Shown: positions 48,870 through 57,081, counted from the first letter of the stretch. The stretch is 57,081 nt of DNA from JBBQWT01 sp038210375 (GCA_038210375.1 JBBQWT010000020.1:1-57081); one strand, 5' to 3'. The notes: generated from the sequence alone by a model not told the origin. Program-made: numbers and translations.

Positions 48870-50933
48870 CTACCAGACGTGGCAGCCGTTGGCGGCCACC
48901 ATCGCTTGTCCACTCTTGCAGCTGAACGCCTTCTGGAAGTCGACGTTGTTCTGCATCACGCCGTTGACCCGGAACTGTCCCGGGGAGTGTTCGTTGGTCA
49001 AGGCCTGCAGGCGGCTGGTTTCGGGACGGGTGTTCTCGCACCAGATCTGTCCCCAACCGATGAAGAAGCGCTGCTCGGGGGTAAAACCGTCGATCTTCTT
49101 GCGGTCTTTGCCCTGCAACACATCTTCCAGCGCCATGTAAGCGATGCGCACCCCGCCGTTGTCGGCGGTGTTCTCGCCCAGCGTCAGTTTGCCATTCACG
49201 TGAACGTCGTCTTTTGCATCCTTGGCGTCCTTGACCGCGACAAAGTTTGCATACTCATCCGTCACGCACTTCGCACGCTTGGCGAATTCGTCGGCATCGG
49301 TCTTGGTCCACCAGTCGCGCAGGTTTCCCTGGGCATCGAACTGCCGCCCCTGGTCGTCAAAACCGTGGGTCAGCTCGTGTCCGATCACCGCGCCGATTCC
49401 GCCGAAGTTCACCGCGTCGTCGGAGGCGTTGTCATAAAACGGCGGCTGCAGAATGCCCGCCGGGAAGTTGATGTTGTTCATCTGCGGATCGTAGTAGGCG
49501 TTGACCGTGGGCGGCGTCATGCCCCATTCCAGCTTGTCCACCGGCTTGCCGATCTTGTCGAGCTGGCGCTTGAATTCAAACGCGTCGCCCCGCGCGGAGT
49601 TGCCGATCGGATCGCCGCGGTCGATGTTGATGGATGAATAGTCGCGCCAATTTTCCGGATAGCCGATCTTGTTGGCGATGCCCTTGAGCTTCACCAGAGC
49701 TTCCTTGCGGGTGGCGGGCGTCATCCACTGCAGCTCGCTGATGTCCTTATCCAGCGCTTTCTCCAGGGCCTCGACCATCTTCAGTGTGCGCGCCTTGCCT
49801 TCGGAACCGAAGGTGCGCGCCACGTAGCTCTGTCCCAGGGCCTCGCCCAGCTGGTTGTCGGTAAGGCTGACGCAGCGCTTCCAGCGCGGCCGCAGTTCCT
49901 TGGTGCCGCGCAAAGTCTTGCCATAAAAGTTGAAGCTCTCGTTGACGAACGCGGTGGGCAGCAGCGCGGCATTGCTGTGCGCCAGGTGCCAGCGCAGGTA
50001 GGTCTTCAAATCTTCAAGACTGGTGGATTGCATCACCGAGTTCATGTTCTTGAAATATTCCGGCTCGGTCACGTTGAGAGAGGCCACCGGCGCCATACCC
50101 AGGTCGCTGAAGTATCGCGTCCAGGTGAAGGCCGGGGTATAGCCGGCAAATTCGCTGGTGGATATCTTGTGATAAACGTTGGCGGGCTCGCGGCGCTTGA
50201 CGCGATCAAACGCGCCCTTGGCCAGCTTGGTTTCAATGTCGAGCACGACTGCGGCGTTGACCTCAGCTTGTTCCGGCGCGTCGCCCAGCAGTTGGAACAT
50301 GTTGCGCACGTGGTCAACATACTTCTGGCGCTGTTCTTTTGATTTGTCGTCGGCCTTGAAGTAGTAGTCGCGGTCGGGGAGTCCCAGCCCGCCTTGGTCG
50401 GCCTGTGCGATCACCGAAGTGGAATCCTTGAAATCCTGCCCCGAGCTGAAGTCGAAGAACGCGCCGGTGCCGTGCATGTGAAGGTTGGCGATCTCGTCCA
50501 CCAGGTCCTGCTTCGACGCGATGGCCGCCAGCTTGTCGAGTTCCGGCTTGAGCGGCGCGATGCCGCGGGCGTTGATTCCAGTCTCGTCCATGCAAGCCGC
50601 ATAGTAGTTCCCGATCATCGCATCAATCGGCTTACGGTCCGGGGTGTTGGGCGAATCCTTTTCCAGGATGTCGTGCAGGATGGCCAGATTGTTGTCGTAC
50701 AGCTCGTTGAACCTTCCCCAGCTCGACTGGTCAGCGGGGATGGGATGATTGGCGGTCCATCCGCCACAGGAATACTGATAAAAATCGGTGCAGGGTTCCG
50801 CCTTCTTGTCGAGCGCGGAAAGGTCGAAGCTGGGAATGACCTTGGGTTTTTCGACCGAGCTTGCCATCTGCGCGGACATGATTCCGCAGCAGACCATAAT
50901 TACCGCCAAAAGCGAGGTTGCAAAAGAACGCAT
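48870..50933 (-). CDS. exported M13-family metallopeptidase (neprilysin/PepO type)
   Basis: A 687-residue zinc endopeptidase. The ATG at 50933 is set by TGGAGAAAACT and gives a signal peptide (SFATSLLAVIMVCCGIMSAQ); the 34 residues upstream lack support. The N-terminal M13 domain starts at ~35 (FYQYSCGGWTANHPIP), and the catalytic C-terminal domain contains HELTH (~519-523) and ENTAD (~586-590), with the third zinc ligand Glu. It ends in CHVW, the typical M13 end, whose Cys forms a disulfide. It cleaves short peptides outside the cytoplasm. A strong terminator follows. Confidence 0.95.
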   Translation of the reverse strand: MRSFATSLLAVIMVCCGIMSAQMASSVEKPKVIPSFDLSALDKKAEPCTDFYQYSCGGWTANHPIPADQSSWGRFNELYDNNLAILHDILEKDSPNTPDRKPIDAMIGNYYAACMDETGINARGIAPLKPELDKLAAIASKQDLVDEIANLHMHGTGAFFDFSSGQDFKDSTSVIAQADQGGLGLPDRDYYFKADDKSKEQRQKYVDHVRNMFQLLGDAPEQAEVNAAVVLDIETKLAKGAFDRVKRREPANVYHKISTSEFAGYTPAFTWTRYFSDLGMAPVASLNVTEPEYFKNMNSVMQSTSLEDLKTYLRWHLAHSNAALLPTAFVNESFNFYGKTLRGTKELRPRWKRCVSLTDNQLGEALGQSYVARTFGSEGKARTLKMVEALEKALDKDISELQWMTPATRKEALVKLKGIANKIGYPENWRDYSSINIDRGDPIGNSARGDAFEFKRQLDKIGKPVDKLEWGMTPPTVNAYYDPQMNNINFPAGILQPPFYDNASDDAVNFGGIGAVIGHELTHGFDDQGRQFDAQGNLRDWWTKTDADEFAKRAKCVTDEYANFVAVKDAKDAKDDVHVNGKLTLGENTADNGGVRIAYMALEDVLQGKDRKKIDGFTPEQRFFIGWGQIWCENTRPETSRLQALTNEHSPGQFRVNGVMQNNVDFQKAFSCKSGQAMVAANGCHVW

Positions 50934-51102
50934 AGTTTTCTCCAGGAGTGGGATGAGTCTGTTACGAATCGGTGAAGGGAATGGTTCAAAATAGTTCAAA
51001 ATGACAAATAAAGAAGTGGTCCGGCAGCAGCGCAAACGCAGCCTGCATTAGCAAAACAGTGTACTCGAGACCGGCAAAATGGCGATAGCCCAGGCGAATG
51101 TT

Positions 51103-51108
51103 TACACT
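51103..51108 (+). promoter_or_regulatory. candidate -10 box immediately upstream of nadD
   Basis: TACACT ends seven nt before the nadD ATG at 51116. The -35 candidate (TGGCGA, 51080-51085) is weak. As at 439 and 32723, the distance would make the transcript nearly leaderless. Confidence 0.3.
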
Positions 51109-51115
51109 GGTGGCG

Positions 51116-51820
51116 ATGAATATCTGCATCTTTGGCGGCGCCTTCGACCCCATCCACCGCGGGCACCTGGCGGTTGCTCGTGCCGCTGCCGCACGCTTCA
51201 AGCTCGACGTGGTCTGGTTTGTGCCGTCGCACTCGCCGCCGCATAAACTCAACCAGCCGATGGCGCCGTTTGCCGATCGCTACGCCATGGTGGCTCTGGC
51301 CACCTCCGCGGTAAAAAAGTTTGTCCCCTCCGATATCGAGTTTCAACGCCAGGGCCGCAACTCCCGTCCTAGCTATTCAATCGACACCATCCGAGCCTTT
51401 AGACGGGGAATGAAGAAATCGGATAGCCTCTTTTTTTTGGCTGGCATGGACGCGTTCCTCACCCTGCCCACCTGGCGCCAGCCCATTGACCTGTTGCAGG
51501 AAGCGCAATTCATAGTCGCCACCCGCCCCGGCTACCAGCTGCGCCGCAAGTCCCGGGGGCCGCGCGATTTGCTGGCGGCAAGCGAATTCTCAGCTGAAAT
51601 CAGGGAACGGGTACGATTGATCACCGCCGTTCCCGTGAACTTGCCTTCCCGCGAGAAGGCCGGAGGGGAGATCGCCGTCTGCCTGCTGGATACAGTGCAC
51701 GACCTGAATTCAGCCACCGAAATAAGGGAGGCGGTGGCCCGCGGACGGAACCTGGTCAAGTTCGTGTCCCCCGCCGTCGCCGCGTACATTACGAAAAAGG
51801 GTCTTTACGAGTCAATATGA
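51116..51820 (+). CDS. nadD: nicotinate-nucleotide adenylyltransferase
   Basis: A 234-residue NMNAT-family enzyme that adenylates nicotinate mononucleotide to deamido-NAD. The nucleotidyltransferase loop GGAFDPIHRGH is at residues 7-17, and the C-terminal ISxTxxR equivalent is ATEIREAV. The ATG at 51116 gives the usual start MNICIFGGAFDP; six upstream residues in frame are rejected. rsfS, rlmH and others follow, a familiar neighbourhood, although ~390 bp separate nadD from rsfS. Confidence 0.94.
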   Translation: MNICIFGGAFDPIHRGHLAVARAAAARFKLDVVWFVPSHSPPHKLNQPMAPFADRYAMVALATSAVKKFVPSDIEFQRQGRNSRPSYSIDTIRAFRRGMKKSDSLFFLAGMDAFLTLPTWRQPIDLLQEAQFIVATRPGYQLRRKSRGPRDLLAASEFSAEIRERVRLITAVPVNLPSREKAGGEIAVCLLDTVHDLNSATEIREAVARGRNLVKFVSPAVAAYITKKGLYESI

Positions 51821-52001
51821 AATCCATCCCCCACACGGGCTTTTGTTTCAGAGCGTCGCCAAAAGCTCAAGAAGTTGCATAGGAGAACCTAAGCTAGCAA
51901 AAACGCGCTAGGGAATTGCCATCCTGGAGCGAGCCTTTGCTTCTTGTTTGAGCGAAGGACCCTGCGTTTTCTTTTGCTCCGCAAACCCAAATTCAACGCA
52001 A

Positions 52002-52056
52002 CCCCCAGGTCTCTCCACTAGACCCGCAAAAGCCCGGGGTCTCCGGTCGAGATGAC
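52002..52056 (-). repeat. short dispersed repeat, family D, copy 2
   Basis: The element is nearly the same as 25821-25876, in the same orientation, with CCCGCAAAAGCCCGGGGTCT in its centre. It is the only recognisable item in the 51821-52210 gap apart from a TATACT at 52146 that might be a -10 box for rsfS. Confidence 0.7.
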
Positions 52057-52210
52057 ATTCCTTTGGGTTAACAATTTTCACGGAATGAGAACGGAGTAAA
52101 CGCGCGGTCTGCGCTCCCCGGCAGCAGCAATCCAGCCAAAAGATTTATACTGGTTCCCGCATGTATATAAGGATAGCGTCCGCTCCCGCCACGCAATACC
52201 CCAATCCAGC

Positions 52211-53008
52211 ATGAAAGCCGACCCGGTACGACAGCAGATCGGCATCGCCGCGCGCGCCTGCGAAGAGAAGCACGCTGAGGAACTGGTCATTATCCAGATG
52301 GATCAGTCTTCCTCCGCGTTCACCGACTATTTTCTGATCTGCAGCGGAGCCAACACCCGCCAGGTGCAGGCCATCGCCGAGTCGGTGCAGATGCAGCTCA
52401 AGCAGCAGGGCATCATGCCCAACAATATGGAAGGGTACAAGCAGGCGGAATGGGTGCTGCTCGACTACGTGGATTTCGTGGTGCACGTGTTCGTCGATAG
52501 CGCGCGCAGGTTTTACGACCTCGAACGCCTGTGGAAGTCGGCCACCCGGCTTTCTCTCGCGGACCTGGAGAAGTCCGGCCCCACAAGGAAAGACCAACCC
52601 AAAAGAGTCCTGGAAAGGCGCGATGCGGAAGCACAGCTCCTCGCCGCAACGCGTCTCGAGGAAGCGACGCCGGAACCGCCTCAGGCAGCGCGCACCCCAT
52701 CAACACCCGCCGGAACTCTGGTCAAACGCCTGGGCGCGGTCAGCAGAAAGAAGAACCCGGTAGCCGCGGCGCTGGCTCGCGGACCGGCAAGGACCGGCGG
52801 CAAGTCCAGAAAAAGCGGCGACGGCGCTCGAGGAGCAAAGAGCCAGGGAGCGAAGAAACGCCCAGGCCGCAGCCGAGGTGCGGACGATACCGGAGATTCA
52901 GGCGAAGGCCAGAACACGAACGCCGGCAAAACCAGGAATCCTTCCAAGCGCGGCGGCTCATTAAGCAAGATGAGCGTAGCCGCCAAGAACGCAAAGAAAG
53001 CCAGGTAG
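52211..53008 (+). CDS. rsfS: ribosomal silencing factor RsfS with long basic tail
   Basis: A 265-residue protein. The first ~120 residues are the RsfS/Iojap fold (FTDYFLICSGANTRQVQAIAESV; EWVLLDYVDFVVHVFVD; RRFYDLERLW), which binds L14 and blocks subunit joining in starvation. The remaining ~145 residues are an unusual Lys/Arg/Gly/Ser-rich, disordered-looking tail (KSGDGARGAKSQGAKKRPGR). Such a tail could contact rRNA; its role is unknown. Most RsfS proteins have only the core. Confidence 0.92.
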   Translation: MKADPVRQQIGIAARACEEKHAEELVIIQMDQSSSAFTDYFLICSGANTRQVQAIAESVQMQLKQQGIMPNNMEGYKQAEWVLLDYVDFVVHVFVDSARRFYDLERLWKSATRLSLADLEKSGPTRKDQPKRVLERRDAEAQLLAATRLEEATPEPPQAARTPSTPAGTLVKRLGAVSRKKNPVAAALARGPARTGGKSRKSGDGARGAKSQGAKKRPGRSRGADDTGDSGEGQNTNAGKTRNPSKRGGSLSKMSVAAKNAKKAR

Positions 53009-53127
53009 GGCGCCAGGCCGTCACTTTCCCAGGGTGCCTTGATTTGCGGGCGCTGTGCGGCGCGCAAGTCAACAGGAATCCCTGGCCATCGCTCAAGGAG
53101 GACGGGCTAGGCCACAGTTTTTTGAGC

Positions 53128-53178
53128 TGTCATTCCGAACGAAGCCGATGATGCCTTTGTTTCCCCGCGGTGACCCGC
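53128..53178 (+). repeat. family B repeat, end fragment
   Basis: TGTCATTCCGAACGAAGCCG with CCTTTGTTTCC is the left end of the 42870 element with several changes. It lies between rsfS and rlmH and ends 14 bp before the rlmH ATG. Confidence 0.5.
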
Positions 53179-53191
53179 GAACCCCATCCCC

Positions 53192-53647
53192 ATGAAACTC
53201 CGCATAGTAGCCATCAAGTCGAAGCGCGCATCCGCCAAAAATTCCGCCATGGCGCAACTGGCGGAAGAATACCGCTCGCGCCTCGCCCACTACGCCGACG
53301 TCAGCAGCGAGGAAGTCCGCAGCGAAGATGGCTTGATTCACCTTCTGGAATCGGCTAAAGGACGCACCACGCCCGTCTTGATCGCACTCGATTCATCGGG
53401 CAAGCAGCTCACTTCTCCGGAACTTGCCCAATGGATCCAGCAGCACCAGGATTCCGGCGCCCAGCAACTGCTGTTCGCCATCGGCGGCGCCGACGGCCTG
53501 ACCGAAACCGTGAAGTCCCGATCACAATTCACCTTGTCATTCGGTAAGCTCACCCTTCCCCACGAATTGGCCCGCATCATTCTCTTCGAACAACTCTACC
53601 GGGCATTTACAATCTTGAAGGGGCACCCGTATCACACCGGACACTAA
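53192..53647 (+). CDS. rlmH: 23S rRNA pseudouridine-1915 N3-methyltransferase RlmH
   Basis: A 151-residue SPOUT methyltransferase that methylates pseudouridine 1915 in helix 69 of 23S rRNA. The SAM knot motif (LLFAIGGADGLTETVKSR) and the C-terminal signature (LSFGKLTLPHELARIILFEQLYRAFTILKGHPYHTGH) are complete. cobO starts eight bp after it, so the two are probably one transcript. Confidence 0.96.
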   Translation: MKLRIVAIKSKRASAKNSAMAQLAEEYRSRLAHYADVSSEEVRSEDGLIHLLESAKGRTTPVLIALDSSGKQLTSPELAQWIQQHQDSGAQQLLFAIGGADGLTETVKSRSQFTLSFGKLTLPHELARIILFEQLYRAFTILKGHPYHTGH

Positions 53648-53654
53648 AGGAAAA

Positions 53655-54236
53655 ATGACCGAAGCGGCATCCACCCTAGTCGAATCCGAAAGCCTGGAAA
53701 CCGGCAACATCCGCCGCGGCCTGATCATGGTGAACACCGGCCCGGGCAAGGGCAAGACCACCGCCGCCATGGGTACAGGCCTGCGCGCGGTGGGCAACGG
53801 AATGAAAGTCCTGATGTTGCAGTTTTTAAAAGGCTCATGGCACTATGGCGAGCTCGATGCGGTGCAGGCCTTCGCAGGCAACTTCGTAATGAAGCAGATG
53901 GGCCGAGGTTTCGTAAAAGTAGGCGGCGCGGAAACCGATCCCGAAGACATTCGCATGGTGCACGAAGCGTGGGAAGAGGCCAGAAAGGCGATCATGTCCG
54001 GCGAGATCGACCTGGTGATCCTCGACGAAATCAACTACGCCATCAGCTATGGCATGCTGGATCCGGCGCAAGTGGTGGAGACTCTGAAACAGCGTCCCGA
54101 ACAGGTGCATGTGATCCTGACCGGCCGCAACGCCCATCCCAGCATAGTAGAGATCGCCGACACCGTAACCGAGATGCGCCAGGTAAAACACGCCTACGAA
54201 AAAGGCGTAATGGCGCAAAGAGGCATCGAATATTAG
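53655..54236 (+). CDS. cobO: cob(I)yrinic acid a,c-diamide adenosyltransferase
   Basis: A 193-residue CobA/CobO/BtuR-type enzyme that adds the adenosyl group to cobalamin or cobyrinic diamide. The P-loop GPGKGKTT is at 29-36, and LVILDEINYAISYGML and VILTGRNAHPSIVEIADTVTEM are family signatures. It stands away from any corrinoid cluster in this window, so it may serve salvage of imported B12 rather than de novo synthesis; that is inference. It is tightly linked to rlmH. Confidence 0.92.
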   Translation: MTEAASTLVESESLETGNIRRGLIMVNTGPGKGKTTAAMGTGLRAVGNGMKVLMLQFLKGSWHYGELDAVQAFAGNFVMKQMGRGFVKVGGAETDPEDIRMVHEAWEEARKAIMSGEIDLVILDEINYAISYGMLDPAQVVETLKQRPEQVHVILTGRNAHPSIVEIADTVTEMRQVKHAYEKGVMAQRGIEY

Positions 54237-54330
54237 GAGGATGCGGTGGGAAGGGAAGAACAAGGTCCTCTCACAGAAACACGGACTCCGTGATTTGTTT
54301 AACGCTGGCGGCTTGGAAGCGTTAGATTCT

Positions 54331-54645
54331 GCATTACCGGTGGAAGCAGCGGGCTTAAGCCCACTGAAAAGAAGTGGGTAGAAATCGGGCTTTAGCCCCG
54401 GCGCTTTTGTTTTAGCTTTTGCATTACCGGTGGGAGCAGTGGGCTTCAGCCCGCTGTCAGGCGAGCTAAAGAATTGGGCTTTGGCCCCGGCGGGTTGGTC
54501 TTAGCTTTTGTTGTACCGGTGGGAGCAGTGGGCTTCAGCCCACTGAAAAGAAGTGGGTCGAAATCGGGCTTTAGCCCCGGCGGGTTGGTTTTAGCTTTGG
54601 TTGTACCGGTGGAAGAAGCGGGCTTCAGCCCGCTGATCAGAAGCG
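54331..54645. repeat. tandem array of 90-bp hairpin units (3.5 copies)
   Basis: Units start at 54331, 54421, 54511 and 54601 (last one partial, ~45 bp), so the period is 90 bp. Each has a GC-rich hairpin (such as AGTGGGCTTCAGCCCACTG) and a second palindromic block (CGGGCTTTAGCCCCGG), and starts with ACCGGTGG. Because 90 is a multiple of three, both strands carry open frames repeating the same peptide (GLKP...KTNPPG on the minus strand), but these have no start signals and are judged artefacts. It occupies most of the 54237-54705 gap upstream of accD. Confidence 0.85.
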
Positions 54646-54705
54646 GAGACGCGAAACCCTTTATCCCGCTGACAAGAATTTGGGCTTGGAAATGAGATCC
54701 ACGTA

Positions 54706-55572
54706 ATGACATGGTTCAAGCGAGAGCCGGGAGAGCTCGACCCTACAGGCGAAAAGCGCGTCCGCACCGAAGGCCTGTGGGTCAAATGCGAAGGCTGCCG
54801 CCAGATCATCTGGAAGAAGGAGCTGGACGACAATTTCAACGTCTGTCCCAAGTGCGATCGCCACCGCCGCATCGACGCGCGCGCCCGCATCGCGATGCTG
54901 CTCGACGGCGAAGGCGAAGGCTACGAAGTCGATGACGCCGCTCTCACCTCCACTGACCCGCTGAATTTTCAGGACACCCGCGCCTACGCCGAGCGCCTGG
55001 AAACCGCGCAGGCCGCCACCGGCCTGCAGGACGCGATCATCAACGCCCGCGGCAAGCTCAACGGCCGCGACGTAATCATCAGCGCCATGGAATACGCCTT
55101 CATCGGCGCCAGCCTGGGCGCGGTGGTAGGCGAGGCCATCACCCGGGCGGTGGAGCGGGCCACGAAGGAGCGTGTCCCCATCATCATCGTGTCGGCCTCG
55201 GGCGGCGCGCGCATGATGGAAGGCATCACCGGCCTGATGCAGATGGTAAAAATCTCCGCCGCGCTGGCCAGGCTAGACCAGGCCAAGGTCCCCTGCATCT
55301 CGGTGCTGACCGACCCCACCACCGGCGGAGTGACCGCTTCCTACGCCATGCTGGGAGACCTGAACATCGCCGAACCCGGCGCCCTAATAGGCTTCGCCGG
55401 CCCCAGAGTGATCGAGCAGACCATCAGGCAAAAGCTGCCAGAAGGCTTCCAGCGCAGCGAGTTCCTGTTGCAACACGGCATGCTGGACGCGATTGTCCAC
55501 CGTCGCGACATGAAGCAATACATAAGCCGGGCCCTGGACTTCCTGACCCCGCCAGTGCAAAAATCCGCGTGA
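54706..55572 (+). CDS. accD: acetyl-CoA carboxylase carboxyltransferase subunit beta
   Basis: A 288-residue subunit that, with AccA, transfers CO2 from biotin to acetyl-CoA to make malonyl-CoA. A four-Cys zinc finger is present (Cys28, Cys31, Cys47, Cys50). The crotonase-like fold carries VSASGGARMMEGITGLMQMVK and DPTTGGVTASYAMLGD. It is the usual length. Its leader contains the hairpin array, which might influence expression. Confidence 0.96.
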   Translation: MTWFKREPGELDPTGEKRVRTEGLWVKCEGCRQIIWKKELDDNFNVCPKCDRHRRIDARARIAMLLDGEGEGYEVDDAALTSTDPLNFQDTRAYAERLETAQAATGLQDAIINARGKLNGRDVIISAMEYAFIGASLGAVVGEAITRAVERATKERVPIIIVSASGGARMMEGITGLMQMVKISAALARLDQAKVPCISVLTDPTTGGVTASYAMLGDLNIAEPGALIGFAGPRVIEQTIRQKLPEGFQRSEFLLQHGMLDAIVHRRDMKQYISRALDFLTPPVQKSA

Positions 55573-55661
55573 GCCCCCGGGCGGGATTCAGGTTTTGTGG
55601 TCGTCGGTCTCGATGTGGAACGACTTCCAATCTATGGTGAAATATCAGCGTGTTAGAAAAT

Positions 55662-55717
55662 GTCATCTCGACCGCAGACCGCGAGTTGTTGTGCGGCGGA
55701 GTTGAGAGACCTCGGGG
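55662..55717 (+). repeat. short dispersed repeat, family D, copy 3
   Basis: It begins GTCATCTCGACCGCAGACCG and ends GAGAGACCTCGGGG. It is the reverse orientation of the copies at 25821 and 52002. Confidence 0.65.
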
Positions 55718-55786
55718 TAGTTTGCTATTTCTTGAAGTTGATTTCGCTGGCAGAGTCCGCGAGTTTTTACGATCATCTCAAGGATT

Positions 55787-55842
55787 GTCATCTCGCCCGG
55801 AGTCCGCGAGTTCCTGCGCGGCGCAGTGGAGAGACCTCGGGG
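55787..55842 (+). repeat. short dispersed repeat, family D, copy 4
   Basis: It begins GTCATCTCGCCCGGAGTCCG and ends GTGGAGAGACCTCGGGG, 125 bp after copy 3 in the same orientation. Copies 3 and 4 fill much of the 55573-55944 gap. Confidence 0.65.
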
Positions 55843-55878
55843 TAGCTTGGTTTAGATTTAGAACTGACGCCACACTGA

Positions 55879-55910
55879 TATAATCACCCATGTAGAGGCC
55901 ACTCGGCCTC
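55879..55910 (+). promoter_or_regulatory. candidate tRNA-Pro promoter -10 box and leader hairpin
   Basis: A perfect TATAAT (55879-55884) lies ~60 bp before tRNA-Pro; TTTAGA 16 bp upstream is a weak -35. A hairpin GAGGCC-ACTC-GGCCTC (55895-55910) follows in the leader. Confidence 0.45.
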
Positions 55911-55944
55911 GCGAAGCAACAACCGCAATCACCGCGCAAACATT

Positions 55945-56021
<77 letters not shown>

Positions 56022-56324
56022 ATCTTTTCAATAGGTTACAGATACTTTTGCAATCGCGATAAATTGACTGTAGTCGATTTTGTAGTCGGTCAAATCCTCA
56101 GAGTTCAACCACAAGGTTTAATCCCTTCTAGGATTCGGGTTGTCCCTCGCCAAAACTAGAGATCCCATGAATTGTGGTCGGAAAGCCACAGCGCGGAACC
56201 TGTCTTCTAAGTTGAGGTCGGGAAAACCGGAAGTAATTGGGGGAGTGAACCTCCAGCCGGCGACAGATCTCACCACAGATACACAAGCTCTTCCTAATCC
56301 CCAAAAGCAATTATTGTGCGGTTT
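56022..56324. other. lower-GC gap between tRNA-Pro and the transposase gene
   Basis: The stretch is clearly lower in GC than the surroundings and has no gene that I can support. A short piece at 56086 (GTCAAATCCTC) resembles the tRNA-Pro T-arm, but the match is too short to call an attachment site. It probably contains the left end of the insertion sequence, although no terminal inverted repeat can be fixed with the other end outside the window. Confidence 0.4.
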
Positions 56325-57081
56325 TTAGGCTGCGAAGTCGTAGCGATGATGGAGACCGCCGACTCTGGGAGACTTAACAAGATGGGAGTGCGGCGTTTCC
56401 ACGGACGAAAGTCTTCCATGGGGTGTATCTTTTCCGAGTCCCAAATGAGTGCGATCCTCGTGGTAATAGCGGATGTATTCTGATACCAACCGTTTCAAAT
56501 GCGCTTCGTTGAAGACAATTACATGATCTAATAGATCGCGGCGGCAGCTACCCACCCATCGCTCCGCTACTCCGTTCTGCCAAGGGCTCTTGAACGAAGT
56601 TCGAATAGGATCGCTCCCCATAGCTCTCACAGCCATCATGACTTCGGCACTGAATTTCGTGTCACGGTCAAAGATCAAATATTTATGCGATGAATCATAG
56701 GGGAATGCTTCGCGAAGTTGTTGAACAACCCATGCGCTGGTTGGGTGTTTTGTGACCCCAAAGTGAAGGATCCGTCTTCGGTCGTGGCCGATGACGAAAA
56801 AACCATACAACAGGCCGAAGGTAACGGTGGGGACCGTAAAGAAATCCATAGCAGCAATGACTTCGCGGTGATTGCTTAGAAAAGTCTTCCAACGCCTTGC
56901 TGCTTCTGGGCCCCTGGGCGCTCGATGCATCCAACGCAAGACGGTGCGTTCGGATAAATCAAATCCTAGCTTCAGCAGTTCGCCGTGAATGCGCGGTGCT
57001 CCCCAGGTCGAGTTCTCCCTAACCATTTGAAAGATCAGCTTCCGCAGTTCTTTGCTGGTTTGCTTCCGGCCTCCACGCTGG
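56325..57081 (-). CDS. DDE integrase-core transposase (IS481/IS3-like), 5' end outside window
   Basis: The last ~251 residues of a retroviral-integrase-type transposase. The frame is open to the right edge, so the start is beyond it; an internal ATG at 57026 is not the real start. The visible part begins with a helix-turn-helix region (RENSTWGAPRIHGELLKLGFDLSERTVLRWMHR) followed by the rve core: first Asp in AAMDFFTVPTVTFGLLYGFF, second in YLIFDRDTKFS, and Glu in WQNGVAERWVGSCRRDLLDH. The DDE triad is complete, so the enzyme could be active. Its neighbour is tRNA-Pro, a common landing place for mobile DNA. Confidence 0.88.
   Translation of the reverse strand, partial: QRGGRKQTSKELRKLIFQMVRENSTWGAPRIHGELLKLGFDLSERTVLRWMHRAPRGPEAARRWKTFLSNHREVIAAMDFFTVPTVTFGLLYGFFVIGHDRRRILHFGVTKHPTSAWVVQQLREAFPYDSSHKYLIFDRDTKFSAEVMMAVRAMGSDPIRTSFKSPWQNGVAERWVGSCRRDLLDHVIVFNEAHLKRLVSEYIRYYHEDRTHLGLGKDTPHGRLSSVETPHSHLVKSPRVGGLHHRYDFAA

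Noticed and set aside
54331..54645. Possible CRISPR array
   Set aside because: Units are directly adjacent 90-mers with no unique spacers, and no cas genes are nearby.
54446..54712. 88-codon minus-strand frame with repeated GLKP/KTNPPG peptides
   Set aside because: The repetition follows from the 90-bp DNA repeat; no ribosome-binding site, and the DNA palindromes explain the conservation.
56079..56105. Duplicated tRNA-Pro 3' end (attachment site)
   Set aside because: Only about 10 bp match (TCAAATCCTC), too short and not at the expected acceptor end.

Overview
This is a roughly 57 kb, GC-rich chromosomal window from a Gram-negative bacterium: it has the outer-membrane assembly factor BamA and a Skp-type periplasmic chaperone. 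The gene content suggests an acidobacterium of the Terriglobia/Koribacter kind. The pointers are a soluble Ser/Thr kinase fused to TolB-like and TPR regions, a long secreted PIG-L deacetylase, an M13 peptidase ending in CHVW, DUF4097 and PDZ envelope proteins, EgtB/EgtD ergothioneine genes, and many intergenic hairpin repeats. The taxonomic call is inference; there is no rRNA gene in the window.

Layout. 1-6.6 kb: the 3' end of serA, a molybdopterin oxidoreductase, bamA and skp/ompH. 6.7-10.5 kb: egtB-egtD facing a Tat-exported M24 peptidase. 10.6-15.2 kb: an ankyrin protein, a small exported orphan, then a leftward group of stress or envelope genes (two YflT-like glycine-zipper paralogues, a BON protein and a TPR membrane protein). 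15.3-25 kb: the kinase, a GH10-like exported hydrolase, msrA, the PIG-L deacetylase and an APC permease. 25-31.9 kb: repeats, an orphan, metallophosphoesterase, lipid-kinase-like and glycine-zipper genes, a 3-methyladenine glycosylase, a selenocysteine peroxiredoxin, a secreted unknown and folK.

32.7-38 kb is a housekeeping run: ispE, tRNA-Gln, prs, rplY, pth, rpsF, rpsR, rplI. 38.4-42.7 kb encodes an ECF sigma factor, a zinc-finger/HEAT anti-sigma factor, a DUF4097 protein and a twin-PDZ protein, which together look like an envelope-stress regulon. 43.5-45.4 kb holds two acyl carrier proteins and fabF. 45.7-51 kb, on the minus strand, has two coupled amidohydrolases and the M13 peptidase. 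51.1-55.6 kb holds nadD, rsfS, rlmH, cobO and accD. The right end has tRNA-Pro and the 3' part of a DDE transposase gene.

The most notable item is at 29479-29931 (minus). A Bcp-type peroxiredoxin reads perfectly in frame through a TGA at the peroxidatic cysteine position (TPG-U-T). A bulged hairpin with a GUU apical loop lies 10-29 nt downstream of that TGA, as expected of a bacterial SECIS. Ordinary gene calling would report only a truncated 88-residue protein. Other points of interest are a perfect 90-bp-period tandem array before accD, at least four families of small intergenic repeats (two with long terminal inverted repeats), an amidohydrolase pair in which one member lacks the metal-binding histidines, and a possible 17-residue lysine-rich microprotein between bamA and skp.
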